Source: Gammaproteobacteria bacterium
GTDB taxonomy: Bacteria; Pseudomonadota; Gammaproteobacteria; Arenicellales; Spongiicolonaceae
Direction: 5' to 3'
DNA: 10,258 nucleotides
Assembly (NCBI GenBank): GCA_007570945.1
Contig: RKSH01000123.1
Span: 1-10,258, forward strand
Under the pieces are notes generated by a model, which searched no databases, had not been told where the DNA came from, and saw nothing but the letters and a program-made list of their open reading frames with translations. Position numbers and translations under genes: made by a program. Positions 1 to 8,100 of the stretch are shown piece by piece; the stretch's first letter is position 1, and the number at the start of each line of letters is the position of its first letter.

Positions 1-1280
1 GGATTGGCCGGGCTGCCTTTGCCGAAATCGGCGCGCCCCTCGATGGTCTCGCCGTTCTTCAGGCGGATGGTCAAAAGCGTGGTCATCTTGTCGTAGCCCG
101 CCGCTTCCGCTTCCTGGTGCACGGTGAATTTAATGCGCCGGATCATGGCGCGCACATCGTCGCGGCGCACCACTTCATCGGTGAACTGGGGCAGGTTGGC
201 GCGCCGTTCCAGCAGCAGGATTGCCATGCAGAACTCCATGCTGAATTTTGCCTGCAGTTCATCCTGCGGGTCGTGGTGGATGAGCGCGTTCAACATGTTG
301 TGGTTGGTGCCGACTTGCACCTCATCCACATCGCTAGCGCCGATGTCGCGGGCCTGGATGAGTTCCAGCATTTTGGTCATGCCCGGATGGGTCAGCGAAC
401 CGGAAGGGTGGGGCTTAATGGAAACGCCGGGCGCCTCAAAAGTCCAGGGGTTGCCGAGTTTGCCGTCAATCGCGGACAGGTCATAGCCGCCGCCGTGCGC
501 CTGAAAAAAACCGCGCGGACTTTCCAGAATTTTGGCTGTCGCGGTCCAGCCGTCAGCGACAAAATCGGCCGCGACCATGCCGTTTTCGCAGGCCCGGCCG
601 GCATGAAAGGGCTTGGTCATGGTGCCGAAATTTTCGCGCAACCCGGCGCTTTGGCTGCCGGCCAACGCAAAGGCCCGCGCCATCGCCCCGGCGTCCAGTC
701 CGCGCAACTTGGCGGCGGCGGCGGCGGCGGCGAAAGCGCCGCAGGTGCCGGTGGAATGAAAGCCGTGCTGGTAGTGGCGCGGTGAAATCGCCTCGGCGAT
801 TTTGCATTCCAACTCCACGCCCACCTGGTAGGCCAGCAGAAAATCCTCGCCGGAGCGCCCGGCGGCCTCACTGCAGGCCAAAGCCGGCGGCAATGCCGGC
901 GCGGTGGGATGGGTCAGCAGGCCGTATACCCGGTCCGGGGCAACCGCCAACTGGGTGTCGTCATAATCATCCGCATGGATGGCGACGCCGTTGGCGAAGG
1001 CGGCAAAACGCGGCGCGGTCCGATAGTTTGCGCCGATGACGGTGGCGGCGGCCGCGCACCCCAGTTCCCGCAGCCGGCGCGCGACTATTTTGCCCGATTC
1101 GGCGACCGCGCCGGCGATGGCCAGGCCGAATCCGTCCAGCACCGATTTTTTGCCCAGTTCACGCACCTCCGGGGGAATAGAGTCGTAGGTGGCGGCCACC
1201 GCAAATTCGGCGGCGCGGCGGGTCAGGCCGGCGCCTTTGCCGGTGTCAATGTCGGGGGTGAAGTTCTGTGGCGCAGTCAT
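1..1280 (-). CDS. MmgE/PrpD family protein (2-methylcitrate dehydratase-like), 3' end cut off by window
   Basis: The frame is open from ATG at 1280 to the left edge and shows 426 residues of a family usually about 450-460 long, so only the C-terminal tail is missing. MmgE/PrpD enzymes dehydrate, decarboxylate or epimerise small di- and tricarboxylates in the cytoplasm (2-methylcitrate dehydratase, cis-aconitate decarboxylase). Visible family features are the helical N-terminal domain, the acidic motif HADDYDDT at residues 102-109 (family form DxDDT), a run of seven Ala near the middle, a conserved FHAGRACENG stretch, and the IKPHPSGSLTHPG segment opening the C-terminal domain. The ATG overlaps the tctA stop as ATGA, and AGGA lies 8 bases upstream, so translation is probably coupled. 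Being last in the tct operon, it likely acts on the imported acid. The exact substrate is not readable from sequence; 2-methylcitrate is only one option. Confidence 0.92.
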   Translation of the reverse strand, partial: MTAPQNFTPDIDTGKGAGLTRRAAEFAVAATYDSIPPEVRELGKKSVLDGFGLAIAGAVAESGKIVARRLRELGCAAAATVIGANYRTAPRFAAFANGVAIHADDYDDTQLAVAPDRVYGLLTHPTAPALPPALACSEAAGRSGEDFLLAYQVGVELECKIAEAISPRHYQHGFHSTGTCGAFAAAAAAAKLRGLDAGAMARAFALAGSQSAGLRENFGTMTKPFHAGRACENGMVAADFVADGWTATAKILESPRGFFQAHGGGYDLSAIDGKLGNPWTFEAPGVSIKPHPSGSLTHPGMTKMLELIQARDIGASDVDEVQVGTNHNMLNALIHHDPQDELQAKFSMEFCMAILLLERRANLPQFTDEVVRRDDVRAMIRRIKFTVHQEAEAAGYDKMTTLLTIRLKNGETIEGRADFGKGSPAN

Positions 1281-2785
1281 GAGCGTTTTCCTGGGTTGGA
1301 TTTGGAAAAAATAGCGCGGAGCAGCCGCACCGTCGGGGTGAAAAACAAGCCGCACAGCGCCAGCGCAAAAAACAGCAGCGCGATGGGCCGCTGTAAAAAT
1401 CCGGCTGCCGCATGGTCGAAAATAATCATGGACTGGGCAAAGGAGTTTTCCAGCAGTTTGCCGAGCACCAGCCCCATCACGATGGGCGCCGGCGAAAACC
1501 CGTGCCGCCGCAGAAAAACCCCGACCACCCCGGCGACCATCATAATCCACACATCGGCCATGGAATGCCGCAGGCCATATGCGCCAATTAAGCACAGCAC
1601 GAAAACCGAAGGCCACAAAAACTGCCGCGGGATTAAGGAGACGCGGGAAAATCCTTTGGCGCCAACCAGGCCAAGGGCAAGAAATGCGACGTTGGCCAGC
1701 AGCATTGCGGCAAAGATGGCGTAAAGCAGCGCCGGCTGCTCTTCAAACAGGTAGGGGCCGGGGCGCAGTCCGTGCATCTGCAGGCCGCCGAGAATCACCG
1801 CCGCCGTGGCCGAACCGGGGATGCCCAGCGCCAATGTGGGCACCATGGCGCCGCCGGTGGCGGCGTTGTTGGCCGCTTCCGGGCCAGCCACGCCCTCAAT
1901 TTCGCCTTTGCCGAAGTTTTGCTTGTTGGGCGACCACCTTTTGGCCTCGTTGTAGCCAATCATGGCCGCCACGGTGCCGCCCTCGGCCGGCAGAATGCCG
2001 ACAAAAGTGCCGATACCGGAGGAGCGCAAAATGGTGGCCCACACCCGGCGGAAATCGGCGCGCGACGGCAACCGCATCGCCGACAAACGGATGCGCTCGT
2101 AATTCGGCTTGTGTTTGCCGGCCTGCTCATACAACTCGGTCATGGCAAACAGGCCAATCAGGACCGGAATGAAATGCACCCCCTCATACAAATGCGGGCT
2201 GCCGAAAGTAAACCGTTCCACGCCGGTGGTGAGGTCCACGCCAATGGTGGAGATCAGCACGCCCAGGGCGCCGCCGATGAGATTTTTCACCGCCATCTCG
2301 CCGCTGATGGACGCCAACATGGACAGCCCGAACACCGCCAGCGCAAAATATTCGGGCGGCCCGAACGCATATGCGATTTTGGCCAGCGCCGGCGCCGCCA
2401 GAATTAAGGTAATCAAACTAAAAATGCCGCCTAAGGAACTGGCCACCGCGGCCATGCCCAGGGCCCTGCCGGCCTCGCCGTTCTTCGCCATGGGATAGCC
2501 GTCAAAGGCGGTCGCCGCAGCCGGCGGCGCGCCCGGCGCATTAATTAATATCGCCGTGATGGAGCCGCCGAAAGTTCCCGCGCAATACAGCGCCGACAAA
2601 ACCGCAATGGCCTCAATGGGCTGCAGATAAATCGTGAACGGCAGCAGCAATGCGGTGGCCATGCTGGAGCTTAGCCCGGGCAGGGCGCCGACCAGGATTC
2701 CGGTCAAGGTGGCGGCGAGGACAAGCGCCAGGAATTGCACATCCTGGAACGACGCCCAAACCGCGGCCGCGCCGGTCAACGCCAC
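1277..2785 (-). CDS. tctA: TctA, large membrane subunit of a tripartite tricarboxylate transporter
   Basis: TctA is the large inner-membrane permease subunit that moves a carboxylate captured by TctC, driven by an ion gradient. The product is about 502 residues, the normal family length, and strongly hydrophobic with many membrane segments. Family signatures are the N-terminal GALPGLSSSMATALLLPFT (family form G-x-LPGLG-P), FGGSITAILINAPG with DGYPMAKNGEAGRAL, FGPPEYFALAVFG, RFTFGSPHLYEG, and the second conserved block GVAGPEAANNAATGGAMVPTLALGIPGSATAAVILGG around residues 296-335. The open frame continues to 3040, but that stretch is out-of-frame tctB and has no TctA features. I chose GTG at 2785, overlapping tctB by 10 bases. 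TTG at 2779 is a good alternative: it gives a 4-base TTGA overlap and GGGG seven bases upstream. The stop overlaps the next gene's ATG (ATGA). Confidence 0.95.
   Translation of the reverse strand: MALTGAAAVWASFQDVQFLALVLAATLTGILVGALPGLSSSMATALLLPFTIYLQPIEAIAVLSALYCAGTFGGSITAILINAPGAPPAAATAFDGYPMAKNGEAGRALGMAAVASSLGGIFSLITLILAAPALAKIAYAFGPPEYFALAVFGLSMLASISGEMAVKNLIGGALGVLISTIGVDLTTGVERFTFGSPHLYEGVHFIPVLIGLFAMTELYEQAGKHKPNYERIRLSAMRLPSRADFRRVWATILRSSGIGTFVGILPAEGGTVAAMIGYNEAKRWSPNKQNFGKGEIEGVAGPEAANNAATGGAMVPTLALGIPGSATAAVILGGLQMHGLRPGPYLFEEQPALLYAIFAAMLLANVAFLALGLVGAKGFSRVSLIPRQFLWPSVFVLCLIGAYGLRHSMADVWIMMVAGVVGVFLRRHGFSPAPIVMGLVLGKLLENSFAQSMIIFDHAAAGFLQRPIALLFFALALCGLFFTPTVRLLRAIFSKSNPGKRS
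1289..1292 (-). promoter_or_regulatory. ribosome binding site of the MmgE/PrpD gene
   Basis: AGGA lies 8 bases before the ATG at 1280, inside the 3' end of tctA. Together with the ATGA overlap it supports this start and coupled translation. Confidence 0.6.
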
Positions 2786-3282
2786 ACCCCGTCGGGAAAC
2801 CGCAATCCCAGGAACAACACAAACACCACATACACCGCCGCCGGGTAAAGCAGCGCATACAGCGCCAGGCTTGCCGGGCGCCGCTCCCCCCACAATGCGC
2901 ACAGCGCGGCACAGCAGGCGACCAATATCACCACCCCGGTCATGGCAAACAGCGCGCAGCCAATCCATGCCGCCGCCGCCACCAGCAAAACCCGCCGGAC
3001 GCGCGGCACCGGCGCCGCCGCAATCCCGCGGCCCTGCCACACCATCACCACCGACAGCCCGGCAATAGTGAGCAGCAACATGCGCGGAAAAAGTTCCGGC
3101 GGCACATTCTGCGACAATACCGCCGGCACACTGTCAAAGCGGGTGCTCAGCCAGTAAAGCCATGCACACAACGCCAGCAAAACCCCGCCCTCGGCAGCCG
3201 CGCCGCCCAGGCGACGAGCCGCGCCACCGAGGCGGCGGTCGGCGGCGGGCGGAGGACTGTCGGGTGATGCCGGCGCGCGCAT
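2776..3282 (-). CDS. tctB: TctB, small membrane subunit of the tripartite tricarboxylate transporter
   Basis: TctB is the small, poorly conserved inner-membrane partner of TctA. The product is 168 residues with about four hydrophobic segments (roughly 32-47, 66-83, 98-131 as one or two, 139-160), the usual layout. The C-terminal FLGLRFPDGVW resembles the family ending in which a short loop with a Pro-x-Gly closes the last helix. Identification rests mainly on this topology and on its place between tctC and tctA. ATG at 3282 lies 2 bases after the tctC stop. The frame stays open upstream to 3360, but that part would overlap tctC and reads as low-complexity shadow. The N-terminus carries a tandem RRLGGAA repeat (residues 16-29) that is proline- and arginine-rich before the first helix. 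No strong Shine-Dalgarno is visible, so translation probably depends on coupling to tctC. Confidence 0.88.
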   Translation of the reverse strand: MRAPASPDSPPPAADRRLGGAARRLGGAAAEGGVLLALCAWLYWLSTRFDSVPAVLSQNVPPELFPRMLLLTIAGLSVVMVWQGRGIAAAPVPRVRRVLLVAAAAWIGCALFAMTGVVILVACCAALCALWGERRPASLALYALLYPAAVYVVFVLFLGLRFPDGVWR

Positions 3283-3284
3283 GT

Positions 3285-4277
3285 TTATTGTTTGACCATG
3301 CCCAGGTCCAGGAGGGCGCGGCGGGCATCGGCGTACATGCGCCGGATTTGCCGGTCCCAAACCTCAGCCCCGGCAATGCTGTCGGCATCCAGCCCGTTGC
3401 CGGTGAGGTAGCCCTGGTAGGTCTTGTGCTTCATCGCTTTGAGCATGGCCGCCTCCAGAATCTGCACCCGCTCCTCCGGCACATCGTTCAGCACCACGAT
3501 GCCGCGCACCGTGGAGAAGAAAGCGTTCACCCCCTTTTCACCGGCGCTGGGGGTGTCCGGCAGGGAACGCATGCGCTTCTCGGTCAGTGACACTAAGGCG
3601 CGAAAGTCGCCGCGCTCCAACTGGTCTTTGGCCTCGGTGACATTCAGCCCGGCCGCTTGAATGTTGCCGCCCATCAGGTTGGTGACGATTTCGCCGCCGC
3701 CCTCAAACGGCACCACGGCGATTTGCGTGCCGGCCTCTTTGCCGAAAGTGGCCGCCGCCACGTGGTCCACGCCGCCGATTTGGGTGGTGCCCCACTTAAT
3801 CGGCGTTTGCTTGCCGGCCGCCACCAAATCCTCCATAGTGCGCAGGGGGCTGTCGCCCCGCACCATCACCACAATCGGGTCATCGGTGGAGCGCACCACG
3901 CCCTTGATGTCGTCTATGCCCAGCGGCGCGCGGCCCTGGGCCATGGTGAACAGGTGGGTGGGGGTGATGGCCATGACCGTGTGCCCGTCGGCCGGGCGGT
4001 TCTTGACATAACTCATGGCCACCCGTCCGCCGCCGCCGGTCTTGGGGTTGACCACGGCATCCACTTTGAGGTTGCGGCGCGTGCGAATGAGCAGCATGCG
4101 GGCGGTGGTGTCGGTGCCGCCGCCGAGGCCGGCATGGGTGACAACCTCAATCGGCCCGGAGGGGAAGTCGGCCGCGCCCGCCCGGCCGGGCGGCCACGCG
4201 AGCATGGCGGTCATGCCAGCGCCGGCAATTAAAAAACCGCGGCGGCCCGAATCAATGGATTTTGCTGTGTTTTTCAT
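3285..4277 (-). CDS. tctC: TctC (Bug family) periplasmic substrate-binding protein, likely Tat-exported
   Basis: This is the extracytoplasmic solute receptor of the tripartite tricarboxylate transporter, which captures a carboxylate and delivers it to TctA/TctB. The 330 residues match the usual length of about 320-330. The N-terminus has a twin-arginine type signal: R12-R13 in GRRGFL, a hydrophobic core to about residue 28, and an AGA-ADF cleavage region near 33-38. The mature part opens with the family pattern FPSGPIEVVTHAGLGGGTDTTARML (residues 38-62; family form P-x-PI...GG-x-D-x-x-AR), followed by NPKTGGGGRVAMSYVKNRPADGHT and PFEGGGEIVTNLMGGNIQAAG, also typical. ATG at 4277 was chosen because GGGAGGAG lies 7 bases upstream; the frame upstream to 4397 lacks a signal peptide and overlaps gntR. 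The gene follows gntR after 40 bases and precedes tctB by 2. The bound ligand cannot be read from sequence. Confidence 0.95.
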   Translation of the reverse strand: MKNTAKSIDSGRRGFLIAGAGMTAMLAWPPGRAGAADFPSGPIEVVTHAGLGGGTDTTARMLLIRTRRNLKVDAVVNPKTGGGGRVAMSYVKNRPADGHTVMAITPTHLFTMAQGRAPLGIDDIKGVVRSTDDPIVVMVRGDSPLRTMEDLVAAGKQTPIKWGTTQIGGVDHVAAATFGKEAGTQIAVVPFEGGGEIVTNLMGGNIQAAGLNVTEAKDQLERGDFRALVSLTEKRMRSLPDTPSAGEKGVNAFFSTVRGIVVLNDVPEERVQILEAAMLKAMKHKTYQGYLTGNGLDADSIAGAEVWDRQIRRMYADARRALLDLGMVKQ

Positions 4278-4284
4278 CGTGGTT

Positions 4285-4292
4285 CTCCTCCC
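4285..4292 (-). promoter_or_regulatory. strong ribosome binding site of tctC
   Basis: GGGAGGAG on the minus strand ends 7 bases before the tctC ATG. It is the best Shine-Dalgarno in the operon, consistent with the binding protein being needed in excess over the membrane subunits. It decides the tctC start against the longer open frame. Confidence 0.8.
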
Positions 4293-4317
4293 GTTGGTTG
4301 GGTGAAAATGGTTTGTG

Positions 4318-5040
4318 TCAAACCGCACCGGGGCGCGGCGTTTTTTCTTTGCGCTCTGCGGATGAATGGACAACCGCAAGCATGCGTTCTTTGCCATTGC
4401 GGATATGGCCGGCCATGGCGGCGGCGGCGGCGGCGGCGTCCCTTTTTTCCAGCGCGCGGAAAATCATGCGGTGCTCCCGGTGGGAGGCGGTCATGCCGAC
4501 CCCCTGCATAAGACCGCGGGTGCGGAACAAATGCAGGTCGCGGACGCCATCTTGGTGAATGCGCAACAGCCGCCGGTTGCCGGCGCCGGCGGCAATGGCT
4601 TCGTGAAATTCCAGGTTGAGCGGATAGTAGGAGTCCAGGTCGTGCCGCCCGGCGGATTGTTCCATTTGGTCCAGCAACCGCCGGCACCGGGACAACTGCG
4701 CCGCGCTGTGCCGCTCGGCAAAATGGCCCGCGGCCGCGGCTTCCAACGCCATGCGCAGTTCGTAAATTTCCAGCGCATCCTCCATGTGCACGCGGCACAC
4801 AAAAAACCCCCGGTTGGGGACAAAATTCAGCAATCCCTGCGACACTAAGGCGCGGCAGGCCTCGCGCACCGGGCCGCGGCTCACACCCAGGGCCTGCGCG
4901 GTTTTCTGCTCGTTGATGCGCTCGCCGACATCAATGTCGCCGGCCAAAATCCGATGCTCCAATTCGCCCCTCACCACTTCGGGCAGGGAACTGTTCTTGA
5001 GCAATTCCAGAACACTGGCTGAGGTTGGTTCTTGCGCCAT
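4318..5040 (-). CDS. GntR family transcriptional regulator, FadR/FCD subfamily
   Basis: This is a 240-residue DNA-binding regulator. The N-terminal winged helix is at about residues 19-83: LPEVVRGELEHRILAGDIDVGERINEQ, then the recognition helix region LGVSRGPVREACRALVSQGLL (51-71) and the wing VPNRGFFVCRV. The C-terminal all-helical FCD ligand domain (about 88-215) carries the expected metal/ligand-site residues N142 and H146 (NLEFH), H190 (REHRMIF) and H212 (AGHI). A run of seven Ala (202-208) is encoded by a GCC repeat. The family senses small organic acids. As the first gene before tctCBA and the PrpD-like gene, it probably controls that operon in response to the transported acid or a metabolite. 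I chose ATG at 5040: the longer frame to 5079 would place the promoter elements inside the coding region and adds a hydrophobic stretch foreign to the family. No Shine-Dalgarno precedes either ATG. Whether it represses or activates is not visible. Confidence 0.93.
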   Translation of the reverse strand: MAQEPTSASVLELLKNSSLPEVVRGELEHRILAGDIDVGERINEQKTAQALGVSRGPVREACRALVSQGLLNFVPNRGFFVCRVHMEDALEIYELRMALEAAAAGHFAERHSAAQLSRCRRLLDQMEQSAGRHDLDSYYPLNLEFHEAIAAGAGNRRLLRIHQDGVRDLHLFRTRGLMQGVGMTASHREHRMIFRALEKRDAAAAAAAMAGHIRNGKERMLAVVHSSAERKEKTPRPGAV

Positions 5041-5048
5041 GGGAAAGA

Positions 5049-5076
5049 ATGCTAATGCGAGAATGTAAATTGTCAA
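5049..5076 (-). promoter_or_regulatory. sigma70-type promoter of the gntR-tctCBA-prpD operon
   Basis: A perfect -35 TTGACA lies at 5076-5071 and a -10 TAGCAT (4 of 6 consensus bases) at 5054-5049, with a 16-base spacer, in an AT-rich pocket unlike the surrounding DNA. Only 8 bases separate the -10 from the gntR ATG, so a start site at the usual 6-8 bases downstream would leave an mRNA leader of about 0-2 bases. The lack of a Shine-Dalgarno agrees with a leaderless transcript. Confidence 0.6.
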
Positions 5077-5080
5077 CAAT
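5069..5080 (-). promoter_or_regulatory. probable operator for the GntR/FCD regulator (ATTGT-TG-ACAAT palindrome)
   Basis: ATTGTTGACAAT has perfect 5-base arms around a 2-base centre. It closely resembles operators described for FadR-subfamily GntR proteins (TTGT..ACAA type, such as ATTGTATACAAT). It overlaps the whole -35 hexamer, so a bound protein would block RNA polymerase. Inference: the gntR product represses its own operon from here. Only this one good copy is seen upstream. Confidence 0.6.
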
Positions 5081-5092
5081 TTTTTCAGGGAT

Positions 5093-5139
5093 AAAAACAG
5101 CGCGGCGCCGGAGGCGGAGCGGCCGCCGGGCGCGGTTTT
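5093..5139 (-). terminator. rho-independent terminator-like hairpin after the oxidoreductase gene
   Basis: Immediately after the oxidoreductase TAA comes AAAAC, then GCGC, a GC-rich middle containing GGCGG/CCGCC arms around CCGCT, then GCGC, one unpaired T and GTTTTT followed by AT. The GCGC arms and the A-run/T-run pair, so a long imperfect stem ending in five T residues can form. It would separate the MFS-oxidoreductase unit from the gntR operon. The inner pairing is imperfect and was judged by eye. Confidence 0.5.
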
Positions 5140-8100
5140 AGTTTTGGCTGCGGCAAGAATCCCGCTGTTCCGCGCCGCCGCAAAAAACCGCCATCAACTC
5201 CTCCTCCCGCGCCCGGGCTTTTTCCATTGCGGCGAATTTAATGTGGCCGAAGCCGCGGATGGATTCGGGGATGCGGGCGATTTCGGCGGCGAGGGTGAGG
5301 TTTTGCCGGGTGAGGCCGCTGGTGAGGGCGGCGACGGTGGTTTCGTAATCGCGCACCATCTGCCGCTCACGGCGGCGTTCATGGCGGCGGCCAAAAGGGT
5401 CCAATTTTGTGCCGCGCAGAAACTTAAACGGCGCCAGACAGCGAAACACGGTGAGCATCCAGCCGCCGAATTCCTTTTTGCGCACAAACCCGGTTTCCAC
5501 CTCGCGCTTGCCGAAAGGCGGCGCAAGGTGGAAGCGAATTTTATAATCGCCGCCGAATTCCCTGCGCAGCCGGCGGAGGAATTCACCGTCGCTGTACAAC
5601 CGCGCCACTTCGTATTCATCCTTGTACGCCAGCAACTTGAAATAATTTTCCGCCACCGCCCGCGCCAGGCCGCCGCCCTCACCCTCACCGCCGGCCACCG
5701 CCGCCTCGGCCGCCGCCACGGTTTCCACTGTTGCCCGGTAGCGCGCGGCCAGGGCGGCGTTCTGGTAGCCGCGCAGATATTTTTCGCGGCGCGCCACCGC
5801 CTCGGCAAAACTTGCGGATAAACGTTCGGCGCAATCGTCACCACCGCCGCCCCCGGCGCCGGCACAGTCCGCCACCCGCCCGGGAAAAACCGCCGCGCGC
5901 CGGCCCCAGGTCAGCGCGGCGCGGTTCATCGCCACCGCCTGGCCGTTCAGTTCAATGGCGCGCTCCAGCGACTCCACGCTAAGCGGCAGCCAGCCGGCCT
6001 GGCAGGCATAGCCGAACATGAACATGTTGGCGGCGATGGAGTCGCCGAGCAATGCGTACGCCAGTTGCGTCGCGTTCACCTGCGCGGTGTTTTCATCGCC
6101 GGCGAGTTTGCGGATGCCGTCCACCATTTCCCGCGCCGGAAAAACCATGTCCGGGTTGCGGGTGAACTCGCCGGTGAACATTGCAAAATCGTTAAGCAGC
6201 GCATGGGTGCGGCCGCGGCCGATTTTGGCAAGCACCCCGTCACTCGCCGCCGCCACCAGGTCAAAGCCGAGCAGCAGGTCGGCGCCGCCATCCGGCACAT
6301 GCGTGGCGCCGTCCACCATTTCACCGCCGCCCACCACCACGTGGCTCAGCACCGCGCCGCCCTTTTGCGCCAAGCCCATCATGTCCAACACCGAACAGCC
6401 GCGCCCCATCAGGTGCGCCGCCATGCCGAGCAGCGCGCCGCTGGTGACCACGCCGGTACCGCCGACCCCGGCCAGCACGATGCGCCAGCCGCCGCCTGCA
6501 TCCGGCATTTCCGGAGTCGGAAGCGCCGGCCATGGGGCTGCATCCACCGTTCTTGCACCGCCGTTCACCGTTTGCACACCGCCGCGCAACGCCCCGCCGG
6601 CAATGGTGACGAAACTGGGGCAAAAACCGTTGGCGCACGAGTAATCCTTGTTGCACGCCGACTGGTCAATGCGGCGTTTGCGGCCGAACTCGGTTTCCAC
6701 CGGCACGATGGCGACGCAGTTGGACTGCACGCCGCAGTCGCCGCAGCCTTCGCACACCGCCTGGTTGATGAAAATTCTTTTGGCCGGGTCGGGATAAGCG
6801 CCGGCCTTGCGGCGGCGGCGTTTTTCCGCGGCGCAGGTTTGGTCGTAGATAATCGCGGTGACTCCCTCGGTGCCTTGCATCCGCAATTGCACTTTGTGCA
6901 AATCGTCGCGGCGCGCCACCGTCACCCCCGGCGCAAAGGATTCGCCGCCGACGTATTTATGCGGGTCGTCGGTGACCACGGCGATGGCGCCCACGCCCTC
7001 GGCGTGCAACTGGCGCGAGATGCGCTGCGGCGATAAGCTGCCGTCCACCGGCTGCCCGCCGGTCATGGCCACGGCGTCGTTGTGCAGAATTTTAAAGGTG
7101 ATGTTCACCTTGGCCGCGACCGCGGCGCGGACGGCGAGAACGCCGGAATGAAAATATGTTCCGTCACCCATGTTCTGAAAAACATGTTTGCGCCGGCTGA
7201 AATTAGCCTCGCCCACCCAGGATGCGCCCTCACCGCCCATCTGCGTGGCGCGCGCGGTGGCGCGGTCCATCCACTGCGCCATGTAATGGCAGCCGATGCC
7301 GGCGCGGGCGCGGCTGCCGGGCGGCACCACGGTGGAAATGTTATGCGGACAGCCGGCGCAAAAGTACGGCGTCCGCTTCATCACCGCACCGTTGCCGGCC
7401 GCGGCAGTGCGGTTTTGCAACTCGGCAAGGCGCTGCGCCAGGCCGGCGGCGTCGCGCAACTTAAGCAACTGCGCGCCAATCTCAGCGGCGATGAGATTGC
7501 TTGACAAGCGGCCGGCGCTGGGAAACATGGCGCGGCCGTCGCAATCAAACTTGCCGGCCACCCGCGGCGCATCGGGCTGGTTGAACAAAACCGCCTTCAA
7601 CTGGTCCTCCACCAGCGGGCGTTTTTCCTCCACCACGATTATTTTTGCGAGGCCGCGCGCAAACTCCCGCGCCCCGGCCGCCTCCAGCGGATAGGCCAGC
7701 GCAAGCTTGCGCACGCGTACGCCGAAAGCGCGCAACTCCTCATCGCCCAGTTCCAGGTCGGCCAGCGCCTGCCGCAGGTCCGAATAAGCCTTGCCGGTGG
7801 CGATGATGCCGAGCCGCGCATCCGGCGCATCATTGACCGTGCGGTCAATGCCGTTGGCGCGGGCGAAAGCCTGCACCGCCGGTAATTTGTATTCGTGCAA
7901 CCGCCGCTCCTGCTCCTGCGGCGTGTCGACGGCGCGGATGTTCAGCCCGCCGGCCGGCATGGCGAAGTCGGGAATCACGGCCGCCGCCCGGGCGCGGTTG
8001 ATGGCGATGGATGCGCTGGCCTCCACCGTGTCATGCACGCACTTCAGGCCCACCCAGCAGCCGCTGTACCGCGACAAGGCCCAGCCGAACAGGCCGAAGT

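Noticed and set aside
2786..3040. N-terminal extension of tctA by 85 residues
   Set aside because: It is the shadow of tctB in another frame. TctA proteins begin about 35-40 residues before the LPGL motif, which fits 2785 or 2779.
3288..3298. Second FadR-type site TTGTTTGACCA near the tctC/tctB junction
   Set aside because: It fits the loose TNGTNNNACNA pattern but lies in the 3' end of tctC. A six-base pattern is expected a few times by chance in 10 kb, and no promoter is near.
3162..3590. Plus-strand frames over tctB/tctC as possible overlapping genes
   Set aside because: The minus strand carries clear family motifs throughout. The plus-strand product is compositional noise with no start signal.
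5041..5079. Longer gntR start at 5079
   Set aside because: It would put the -35/-10 elements and palindrome inside the gene and add a hydrophobic stretch not found in the family, and it has no ribosome binding site.
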